A DNA stretch of 64,000 nucleotides. It comes from Epiperipatus broadwayi. Taxonomy: Eukaryota; Onychophora; Udeonychophora; Euonychophora; Peripatidae. Under the pieces are notes generated by a model, which was not told where the DNA came from, ran no database searches, and worked only from the letters and a program-made list of their open reading frames with translations. Positions 17,712 through 27,119 of the stretch are shown piece after piece. Where the stretch lies: assembly GCA_028023455.1 (NCBI GenBank), contig JAQFVV010006272.1, positions 5,635,217 through 5,699,216 of the forward strand. Direction: 5' to 3'. The position numbers and the translations under genes were made by a program. The stretch's first letter is position 1, and the number at the start of each line of letters is the position of its first letter.

Positions 17712-18385
17712 ATCTTAATATAAACGAGCACTGATTATATATATGTGTGGAAGATGATAATCTGGACCAACTGATGAATGCTGGTTTAGCACGAAATATA
17801 TATATTGGTGATTATTTATCTTTTCTACATGTGTGTGGTCATGTGTATCAGTTGTATGTGATAGTGTGGATAGTTGAAGGATGCTTGAAAATCTAAGTTC
17901 AAATCCCCTATACTTACAATTTAAGCTCCAGGTTTTTGAAGAGTGCCTGGTTTTCAAATATTTACACATAAAGCTTGTATCCTGTCCATCCCTCTTCTAT
18001 GTATTTAAAATGGATAAGGTCCTATACATGAGGGGTCAGAGTGACTTGAGGTCAACATGGTCATGGCAGTAATACTGAAGTCAGCGTGGAATTTGGGTTT
18101 TCATCATCAGATTTTTAATGATATGGATGGCTGAAAAGTTGGAGGTTGGAGTGGATTGAAGCCTGTTCATTAAAGTATGAAGATTTGCTATCTTAATATA
18201 AACTGAGCACTGATTATATATAAGTGTGAGAAATGATAATCTGCAGGTTTACCACGAAATACATATATTGGTGATTATTTATCTTTTATATATATGTGTG
18301 GTCATGTGTATCAGTTGTATGAGATAGTGTGGATAGTTGAAGGGTGCTTGAAAATCTGAGTTCAAATCCCCTATACTTAAATTTA
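17712..18385 (+). repeat. Tandem ~480-bp retrozyme-like repeat, 1.4 units
   Basis: The block ATCTTAATATAAAC starts at 17712 and again at 18190, giving a 478-bp period, and the match continues about 195 bp into the second unit. Each unit has a hammerhead segment near its start. About 50 nt further on is a tRNA-like stretch ending in a box-B-like GTTCAAATCCCC (near 17900 and 18361). The second unit has lost part of the ribozyme by deletion near 18240. The same unit with the same period occurs at 54311-55030. A tandem dimer-like arrangement with one hammerhead per monomer is the structure of metazoan retrozymes; pol III-type boxes beside a hammerhead are also known from schistosome SINE-like repeats. 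Confidence 0.75.
17757..17816 (+). ncRNA. Hammerhead ribozyme, type I, 480-bp repeat family
   Basis: Core elements are in order. CTGATGA is at 17771-17777. Stem II is TGCT/AGCA with loop GGTTT. GAA is at 17793-17795. A15.1 opens a 2-bp stem III (A-U, U-A, loop AUAU) ending in UA, so cleavage is predicted between 17804 and 17805. Stem I pairs ACCAA (17766-17770) with TTGGT (17805-17809), then ATAATC with GATTAT across a 3-nt UGG internal loop on the 5' side; such loops make the stem I-stem II tertiary contact in fast hammerheads. The first stem II position is an A-C mismatch where G-C is usual. All invariant core bases are present, so activity is plausible but untested. Confidence 0.82.
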
Positions 18386-19489
18386 TTTAAGTAAACTGAT
18401 TTTTTGTGTTGAATTAATAGTATATGCCTGATCTGCATTAACAGATTAGCTGAAAACACTGTTAGGCAGTTAAAACAATTTTTAAGAAAGGAAAACCCTT
18501 CTATTGTCAAGAAAATAATATTGTTATATCTATGTAATACTCCTACAACAACAAATGCAAATCATTTGCTAAATTATTAATGGGAAGAAAATTAAGAACT
18601 AAATTAATACTTCCAAACATTAGTTATATAAATTACACTCTAGAACATAAAAAAATTGAAACCAGTGATGAAATTTAGATCACATACAATCAATAGAAAA
18701 AATGGACTGAAGAAGAATCTATTTTCTAATCAACTATCAATGGTTAAGACAAAAGAAGGCAGAGTTTTTAAAAAACACTACCATATATGTCACTGATATT
18801 CTAATAATAGTAAATTTGGGGGCCCATGAAATATTAATAATAAGCAGCAAAGATCTACTATAAATGATAAAACTGAAACCAAATTAAATGAGCTTAGCAG
18901 ATAATACTATAGTTAATAAAGATATTAACTCTAAATATGAAATAACTTAAAAGTATTCGAGGAAAAAAAAATCACCCAAATTGCAAAGAGAAAACAACTC
19001 ACATAAATATTTAAAATATTATTTTTAAAAATAGAACTAGATAAAAAAAAGAGATCATATGTTTATATATTTATTTCCTTTTTTCTCTTGTGATTTACTA
19101 TCAATTCTGTATAGTGAGTGAGTAAATATATATGAAAATATTAGAGAAAATATTATGTATGTATGCATTATAAAAAATGTTTTATATGTATATACTTATT
19201 ATGGAAATGTTACTTAAACTAATAATTATTTGATAATCCTTGCTACCTAATTAATATTCTACTAAAAATAAATACTTAATTAATAAATTGTTACTATGCA
19301 TGACTTCATATACATTATTATAAACTAAAATAAAACCACACGAATGCAAGAAGAATTGGTGCAGACATGGAAAGAGAAAATCTAAAGTAAGCAGATGTAT
19401 TTAATTTAAATATTCTTAATTTTAACTGTATTTATATAATGTAATTGTTTGAACAAAATAACATATTAATTTTATTATTTTTAAGCAAA
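18386..19489. other. Non-coding DNA, nothing recognised
   Basis: No supported exon, domain or repeat boundary. AT-rich, with short TATG-type runs near 19130-19190. Confidence 0.4.
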
Positions 19490-20572
19490 TTGGTTTGTTA
19501 TGTCATATTAACAGTGTTTGTCTGATCTGCATTAATACTTGGTCCAAGTCAGATAAATCATTATTAAGATCTCTTGCAACAGTATGTTTAGTCCACATCC
19601 ATTTGATTCTTGATTCTTTCAGTGATACCTGTTTGTTCTCTCATCCATCTACTTTGTTTTTGATATCTTGTTACTACCAACATCTTTCCATACTCATCCA
19701 GGGTGTGAAGTCTCTGTTTTGCTCTTCTGTTAAGTGTCCAATTAAAAACTTCTAAAACACTTTTTTAAAAAAACTTCCTTTTCAAAACATAGGCATCTTT
19801 TTAATACATGTTATTTCTACCAACAGAAGTTTTTCAAGTTTAATTCTATGATTAATTTTATAAATTATATTTTATCAAAGTATTTGTAATTATTTTTTTC
19901 TAATTCATGATTATCAATCTATTTTTTTCTTCCAAAAAATCAATTGAACATTGCTTTAATTTTTAGATTTTATTTTTAGCATTTATTTTTAGTCCTATTT
20001 TCTTCATCTGATAACTCTTGCAACATTTCCTGAAGTTCTGAAGTATTATTTGCAAAAACAATCATATTATTTACAAAATCCTGATGACTTAAATAATTTT
20101 CATTTATTTTTACTCCTACAGCTTTCCATTTTAATCCATAAAATATTTATTGTAAAACCTTTGTAAGAAAGTTTTGAAACTTTATAATCACCAAGATGTA
20201 TACCTTTCTCAATTTTCATTTTTGAATATTAACATCTAACCAAATCATTGCTGTGGGATTTTTGTAAATATTTTTCAGAATATGATAGTATCCTGGGTAT
20301 ATATCTTGATAATGCAATGCTTTAATCAGTATAGAAATACTTATAGAAACAAATGCCTTTTCATAATCTACAAATCTAAAGCATAATGATAACTCACATT
20401 CATTAAACTTTTGTATAATTTCTCTCAATACTTGGAAATGATTCATTGTACTAAAATCCTTTTAAATCCAGCTTATTCTTTTAGATGGTCAGAATTCAAA
20501 GTTCGCTGAAGATAAAATATAAATTAACTTGAAATAAGCAAATAGTTTATACTTTGTGGCTAATTATGAATC
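19490..20572 (-). pseudogene. RTE-type LINE, 3' half of a split - strand copy
   Basis: Translation on the - strand gives degenerate pieces of the RTE reverse transcriptase in order. The palm begins near 20446 (HFQVLREII, then LCFRFVDYEKAF, motif A with an invariant-type D), followed by KNIYKNPTA (to 20216). A decayed KG..LGD motif and a decayed active-site region near 20040-20080 come next, then a C-terminal EEQNRDF..W stretch near 19700-19760 that corresponds to the conserved TIQRLQTTQ region of the + strand RTE next door. Many stops and frameshifts make it non-functional. Its 5' half is found at 22717-24245, so a single old RTE was split by the + strand RTE at 20573-22716. Confidence 0.75.
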
Positions 20573-22716
20573 AAAATATATAAAATGCGCTAACACGCAC
20601 AAGCACACAAAGCTAAAAACAAATAAAGCAAATATATATTATTTTAATATATGATATTAAAATAATATATATTTGTTTTATTTGTTTTTAGCTTTGTGTG
20701 CTTGTGCGTGTTAGCACATTTTATAAATTAACTTGATAAAGATTTTGTTTAGAATAATCTATGGTTTCAAGTATTAGTAGATTTTGAACATGATTCAGAT
20801 TTGAGTGAAATTAATAAGAAAATAATTGATACACTTTTAAAAACTGCAACAAAGATAGCTGGTAGAAAAAAGCAGCAATTGACAAATAAAATTTCTATTG
20901 AGACTAGAGAATTTATGAAGACAAAAATGATGCATTTAAAAGGATTGAATGAATACCGCGAATTCTGTAATGTGGTGTGAAAAAGAGTTGAAAATAATAT
21001 AAGAAAGTATAACTGTGAACTAGCAAGGAAAACTGTAGAAGAAAATAAAAATCTCAAGAGTGTAAAACAACATTTTGGTATTGGTAGGGAATTTATATCT
21101 GCAATAAGGAAAAAAGATGGAACTATTGCTAAAAAGAGAGATGACATCATGAAATGGGTAGAAGACTTCTATCAAGAATTATACAGTAATAAAGAACAAG
21201 TACCTCCTATATCTATTATATCTTCCGAATTGCCCAGAATTTTAAATGAAGAAGTGAGACATGCAATTAAATTCATGAAGAAAGGAAAGACCTCAGGTAA
21301 TGATGGAATTATAACTGATATATTAAAAGAAGTAGGTAAAGAAATAGAAAAAAAATTAGCAAAGTTATATACCAAATATCTAAATGATAAAGATGTACCA
21401 GATGATTGAATGAATGCAGTATTAATATTAATATTTTAAAAAAAGTGATAAAGAAGATATTAGAAATTATAGACCTATCAACCTTTTATCAGTTTTATAC
21501 AAAATTTTTACTAAGATAATTACAACTCATCTACAGAGAACATTGGATTTCCACCAACCAAGAGAACAAGCTGGATTTAAAAGTAGTTTTAGTACAGTAG
21601 ATCATATCCAGGTATTGAGAGAAGTTATAGAAAGGACAAATGAATATGAGTTGCCATTATGCTTTGGATTTGTAGATTATAAAAAGGCATTTGATTCTAT
21701 AAACACTTCTTTATTGATTAATGTATTGGATCATCAAGGTATAGATCCAGCATATTGTCATATTTTAAAGAATATTTATAAAAATGCTATAGCAACAATT
21801 AGATTACATAATGATAGTAGGAAAATCAACATTGAAAAGGGTGTAAGACAGGGTGACTCCATATCTCCAAAACTTTTTACATCAGTGCTTCAAGAAGTGT
21901 TTTGTGGATTAAAATGGGAATCTAAAAGAGTGAAAGTAAATGGAGATTATTTAAGTCATTTAGATTTTGCAGATGATGTAGCTGTTTTTGAAAATAATGC
22001 TTTAGAGCTGCAGGAGTTATCAGATGAAAGTAAAAAAGTAGAATTAAAGGTAAATGTTAAAAAGACTAAAGTAATGTTCAATGGATTTTCTCACAATATG
22101 AAAATAAAGATTGATTATGATGAGTTAGAAGAAGTTAACAGATACAAATATCTTGGTCAGATTATTAATACAGATGGAAACATAATGGATGAAAATAATC
22201 ATAGAATTAAACTTGGTTGGAGTGCTTTTGATAGAAATAATACTAAAAGGAAATATTCCTATGTGTTTGAAAAGAAAGGTTTTTAAGAAATGTGTTTTAC
22301 CAGTTCTTACTTATGAATCTGAGACTTGGACACTCAATAGAAGAACAATACAGAGACTTCAGACCACTCAAGGAGGAGAGATGTATGTTAGAAGTAGAAA
22401 GAAGAGATCAAAAATGCAATATATGGGTAAGAGAACAAACAGGTGTTATTGACCTCATTGAAGGAATTAAAAGACTGAAATGGGGTTGGGCTGGACATAT
22501 TGATAGAAGAGATGATAATAGATAGACAATTGAAATCTTAAATGGAATTTCAAGAGATTGTAAAAGACCCAGAAAGAGAGCACATGTGAGATGGATGAAA
22601 TAAGAAAGTGTGCAGGGGTGATGTGGAGAAGAGAAGCTAAAGATCAGAGAAAATTGTTTGAACTTGGAGAGACTTTTATCCTGCAGAGGAATGATAATGG
22701 TTGATGATGATGAATC
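20573..22716 (+). pseudogene. RTE-type LINE, 5'-truncated + strand copy
   Basis: This non-LTR retrotransposon copy begins in the linker between endonuclease and RT (from about 20750) and runs to its 3' end. Recognisable in order: KKRDDIMKWVEDFYQELY (near 21135), NDGIITDILKEV, RNYRPINLLSVLYKIFTK, motif A FVDYKKAFDSI (near 21670), GVRQGDSISPKLF (near 21840), the catalytic LDFADDVAVF (near 21960), ETWTLNRRTIQRLQ and RLKWGWAGHIDRRDDNR (near 22470). Stops and frameshifts (for example W to stop at 21407 and a frame change near 22230-22300) break it. It ends in a TGATGATGATG tract (22702-22712), the kind of short 3' repeat typical of RTE. ATGAATC flanks it at 20566-20572 and 22710-22716, a probable 7-bp target duplication. 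Confidence 0.88.
20579..20725. repeat. Near-perfect 147-bp palindrome at the RTE 5' junction
   Basis: TATAAAATGCGCTAACACGC and the next ~50 bases form a left arm whose reverse complement follows after a very short AT centre near 20650, ending GCACATTTTATA at 20725. Only two mismatches were seen between ~70-bp arms. It lies between the presumed target duplication (20566-20572) and the first RTE coding sequence. A 14-bp direct repeat ATAAATTAACTTGA occurs at 20519-20532 and 20723-20736, around the same segment. It could be a miniature foldback element or a rearranged insertion junction. Confidence 0.85.
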
Positions 22717-24245
22717 TATAGTTTCTAATATCTTCTTAATCATCTTTTTTTAAATATCAATATTACTACTGCATTCTCCCAATTATCTGGTACATATTTA
22801 TCATTTAGACATTTAATAGATTCATTAACAATTTCTCTTATTTCTTCACTTGTTTCTTTTAAAATGTTATTAATAATTCCATCCTTTTCTGGTACTTTTT
22901 TTTTATTCATTGATTTATTTGCATGCATTACTATTCATTTAAAATATTTGGTAATTCAGAAGATCACACGATCACCATTTCTTATGCTTGCTCATAACTG
23001 TTATTAAAACAAGAAAAACTTTCCATGATGAAAGCTACAAGCTAGAAATTAGTCTGGGGATATTTGATGAGTAAGCACTAGATAGGGATTTTATGCACAA
23101 GCCTTCTGATATCTGTTGATTACTCTGGCTTGCACTGAGTGGCACTACTGTAGGGAGAGTTTTACGTGTTTTAATTCAGAAGGTGTAATGATTAAAGAGA
23201 TACTGTGTTTTCTTGTTCATAATAACTTTATAATTCTTTATAAAATCTTCCATACATTTCATGATGTTATCTCTCTTTTTAATAATAATTTCATCTTTTT
23301 ATTACTGAAATAATTTTCCTTCCAATACTAAAATATTGTTTTACATATTTGAGACATTAATTCTCTTCTATAGCTTTTTTTGTCAATTCACAATTATATT
23401 TTTAATCATTCTTTTAAATTCTAAATGTACAATTCTTAATATATATTTTTTTTTAATTTTATATTCTTTCTTTCTTCATATATTGTTTTGTCTCAGGAGA
23501 AAATTTTCTAGTAATTTGTTGTTTTTTATACCAACTATTCTTCTGACAGTTCTCAACAGAATATCAGTTATCTTCATATTGATTTCAGTCAAGTGTGAAC
23601 ATCTTTGATTTGAAAATTTAAATTCATTAGAATGTTACTGGAGATTAGGAATATCAATTATTAATGTTGTTGTTTTTAATAATTTTTGTCTAAGTTTTTG
23701 CATTAACACATATCTTACATTTTACTAATCACTGATCATTTCTTGAGTTGATCTTTTAAGATTATTATAGGCTTAAAATGTATATTTTGTCTGTTAATCA
23801 AGATATATTTCAATTCTGCTATATTTTCATTTGGATGCTTCAATTTCCATTTCCATATAGCATTTTTTCATCAATATAAAAACTTCATCACTGCTGGATA
23901 TAAACCTGAATTATCTATATTTGGTATCTTCCATTAATTTGAATAATTAATCTTACTACTCTGTATGATATACCATTAATCTTCAAAATATTGTTATTTC
24001 ATTTTTTATTTATAATGAACCTTACTCCATTTTTGTTTGTATCTTTGTTGTAAAGTATATATTCACATTTTAAATCAATTATCTCTTTATCTTTTCTTCT
24101 TCACAAAGCCTAATAATGTCCCATTTTAATATTAAAAAGTGCTTCCAATTTATGCAATCTTTCTTCACTTGAAAATGGTTTGCATTTGTAGGTACCTAAA
24201 TATTAATTTGTGAATGTTTAAGTTTTCAGCCTCTAAACAATTTAG
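22717..24245 (-). pseudogene. RTE-type LINE, 5' half of a split - strand copy
   Basis: Read on the - strand this holds a decayed apurinic-type endonuclease domain. From about 24190: SSEERLHKLEALF, then NIKMGHY.AL (the position of the family's WDIIGLSE), GVRFIINKK near 24010, and a KIIQVY motif near 23780 matching the IQVYAPT block of RTE endonucleases. The linker follows (TEINMKITDILLR near 23590, KKRDNIMKCMEDFI near 23280). After an interrupting 209-bp repeat at 22963-23171 come ELPNILNE and DGIINNILKE..CLNDKYVPDNWENAVV (22928-22740), ending in EDIRNYR at about 22717. The protein resumes at 20572 on the other side of the + strand RTE. Stops and frameshifts throughout. Confidence 0.78.
22963..23171. 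repeat. Repeat family A, isolated 209-bp copy with 11-bp TSD
   Basis: This is flanked by identical 11-bp sequences TAATTCAGAAG at 22952-22962 and 23172-23182, and removing it rejoins the RTE frame (SSELPNILNE), so it is an insertion. The sequence matches an arm of the foldback at 4928-5944: TAGATAGGGATTTTATGCA near 23078 and GGCACTACTGTAGGGAG near 23142. It has no coding capacity. An 11-bp target duplication is longer than most DNA transposons make and suggests target-primed reverse transcription, but I see no tail or pol III boxes. Confidence 0.82.
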
Positions 24246-26415
24246 ATATCATTCTATATCTTCTCCTTTACTTTTTTTGCATTCCTTCATATATTCATAT
24301 ATATTACTTTTTATAAATCTCTATTTATACCTTCTAATGCAATTTTTTTATATATTGTAACGATATATAAATATGCCATTACATTAATTTAAAATAAAAC
24401 CTTTAAGTTCGCAAATAAAAATAAATTTATTAAAAACTAAAAGCTAAAAAAATTAAAGAGTTGTTAAACGTATATACGTATATCTATTCGCACAGATGCA
24501 AAACTTAAAAAATTATTTTCTTTTTAAAAAATATATATATTTGAACGTACTTTTTTAGAAAAAGGTACAAGATCTAATAAGATAAAATATTTTTGTAAAT
24601 GAAAATGATTGTTTTATAAATTAATTGAAAAGCAAACTAGTCCTTGGGGCTCATATAATTAAAAAGTCAGAGGAAAGATATAGATAAGAGAATGAAAAGA
24701 ATTAGCTTGTCCAATATAGAAGCAGCAATAAAGGCCTGGACCATAATGAAAAAATGAAACAGTGACGTCTATTGTTTGTTCAATCCAGGGGATCATTATA
24801 AAAGGAAAACAATTCAAATTAAAACAGTTCCAGACAGTTACAGCTTGATCATTTTTGAGAGGTGTGATAGGAACAACAGACCGGACTTTTCTAAAGATAA
24901 AATGACTGAAATACCAGGAATGAACTAGCTAAGGCCTCCTTCAGGAACAACAGACCGGACTTTTCTAAAGATATAAACGGAAATTTTTTTAGTAAAAGTA
25001 ATTAAGAACTTTAAAGATTTGATCAGCTAATCTAAATTTTAAAAAGGAACTTTTATCTGACTTATTTTTCAAATTAATTATAAATGTTTAATTTTTACAT
25101 ATTTGTTTGCTAAAAAAAAATCATTTCCATTTTATTATTTTTTATTTGTATTAATATTTATTGTTAAATTTTAAATGCATTAAATTTAAGTTGGGCATAG
25201 ACGCTTGCATAGATTCGTTCATGTTTAATTATGTTTTTGTTTTCATATATGATTGGAATATATAGACATTCGGTAAATAATGATATCTTATGTTGAATAT
25301 CTAAAATGTATTTATTCAGATGTCTAGTTAGTTATTGGTGTCAATGTGGCATCTTATGATGAATGCCATTGGGTTTCTAGTGAATTCCCTCTGCAATAAC
25401 ATCAATAACTTTATATTTTGATCATGTATGTTTATGTTGAAATGTTTTTGAGCATGTAATCTGTGTAGTCGATCTATGCTCAACATTAAACAACAAACTT
25501 TTATAAATCCATCTGTGCGAATTTATATAAATGTTAAATTTAAGTCAGGCGTGAATGGCTATACAGATTTGTAAAGATATATTAGGGGAGGGTAATCTTA
25601 GGTTATTCATTCCGTAGTTGAATTGGGTCAATGGAATGGATATATTGGTGTAGTTAGTAGATGTAGTATGAGATTCGCTACGGGCAGAATCACTTTATAT
25701 GCCGCACACTCCCATTTTGCCTATGGAAGGGATAATAAGATGGTGAATGCTGTCCTTTCCTATGGAGTTTTTTTTATTGCTCTTCTCATCAGATAGATGT
25801 AGTATTCCTATCTGGACAAGAGTCAATTTCTTCTCTTAACCCTTTGTGCTGCCGTATTCATGTTACATTGAATACATTAATGTATCAGGTGTATTGACGC
25901 TGGTTTGACTGCAAACTTTTGACCTAAGGTTAAATAATGGATAGAATATTTTCTTTTCAAATACAATCTACGTAGTTTATTCATACTCGACAATCTTAAA
26001 ATAAATATAAAATTCATCTGTGTGGATGATTTAAAAATTTAAAATAATAAATTAGAGAATATTAAAAGCTAACTAATAAATGTTATTCCTCAAATTTAAA
26101 ATGATTATATATGTGCATAAATAAATATTGTTTGTGTGTTAATTACTGGCAGTGGCTTATTTTATTCTTTTTTTAGATATTAATATATTTTGAGAATATA
26201 AATCTTTATTAAAACTTATTAAAAAAATGTTTTAAATCTCTGCTACTCCACTGAGCTAGTGACTTGGGCTAACGGTCTAAATATAAATAAAGTGGGATCT
26301 TAACTTACATATCTGCTTACTATATAGTTTTTCTAGGTTCAAATGCCTAGATGGCACCCTTGTAGTGCAGATTTCAGTAAGATTTGATCTTCACTTTCTT
26401 TTGGACCATTATAAT
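24246..26415. other. Non-coding DNA with a 31-bp direct repeat
   Basis: No gene recognised. A perfect 31-bp direct repeat containing AACAACAGACCGGACTTTTC occurs at 24869-24899 and 24943-24973 (74-bp spacing). A somewhat GC-richer stretch at 25590-25900 has no open frame. Near 26260-26350 there is a box-A-like GGGCTAACGGTCTAA and a box-B-like GGTTCAAATGCC, but they are ~70 bp apart, too far for a normal tRNA head. An AATAAA lies near 26289. Confidence 0.5.
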
Positions 26416-26433
26416 TGGCACCCAACATGGGGC
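26416..26433 (+). other. tRNA-Lys-type primer-binding-site relic of an LTR element
   Basis: The 18-mer TGGCACCCAACATGGGGC differs from the classical tRNA-Lys1,2 primer binding site at two positions. Both are G to A within CpG, exactly what methylation-driven decay gives. This would mark the end of a 5' LTR just upstream (about 26240-26415, which contains AATAAA), read on the + strand. No gag or pol was recognised downstream, so it would be a remnant. The match is by memory of the PBS consensus, not a search. Confidence 0.5.
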
Positions 26434-26460
26434 ACTCATGGTTTATTAAAGATGCATATT

Positions 26461-27119
26461 ATTATAATAAATCAATAATCCTAGAACTTGTCGAATCATA
26501 CAAACCAACAGCTTATATGACAAAATATGTGTGTGTGGTATATAATGTTTTAATGATTATGTTTATTTAATGTCTTATGTTTATTATAATGTGTGTGCCT
26601 GGCATATTATGTAATTATTATTTTATTCAAGGATGAATTGGTTCTCTAATTTTAAAGTATTTAAAATAAATTATTTTTGGAAATTAGTATTTGTCAGTCA
26701 ATTCTTTTACTAACATCACTAATTAAAGCAGTTTATTATATTATGTTTTTGATTAAGCTAGTTGGGATATTCAGGTGCTGAATTGTTAGCTGTCATTCAG
26801 GGCATGTTAACTACTTCTTGTAGTTATCTGGAACCTGAAGTTAACTTCAAAACAAATAAAGTGTTTTTAATGACAGGGTTTGAATTCAGCAGGGGGATAA
26901 ATTCTGTAGCTTGAAAATGTGGCTGTAAATTATAGCTTGTATAATTTCTGTCTAGCTATAGGTACCCTTTGGGTATTATGCTTCTCTGCCAGAGGGACCA
27001 GTGTGGTGCAATACTAAATTGCAGTTGGAGTAGATCAAATTTATAAATAATTTGTCATATTTCATATAACAATTTGTTTTACAATTATGTTTTATTAAAG
27101 AGTAAAATTTTTATTCTAT
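26461..27119 (+). repeat. Left arm of a ~650-bp inverted repeat
   Basis: This is the imperfect reverse complement of 30271-30905. Shared blocks include TCTAGCTATAGGTACCC near 26950, GTTTGTATGATTCGAC in complement near 26490, and the AATTTATAAATAATTTGTCA region near 27040. The arms differ by frequent substitutions and short indels. Together with the 3.15-kb spacer they may be one composite element or two oppositely oriented copies of one repeat. Confidence 0.8.
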
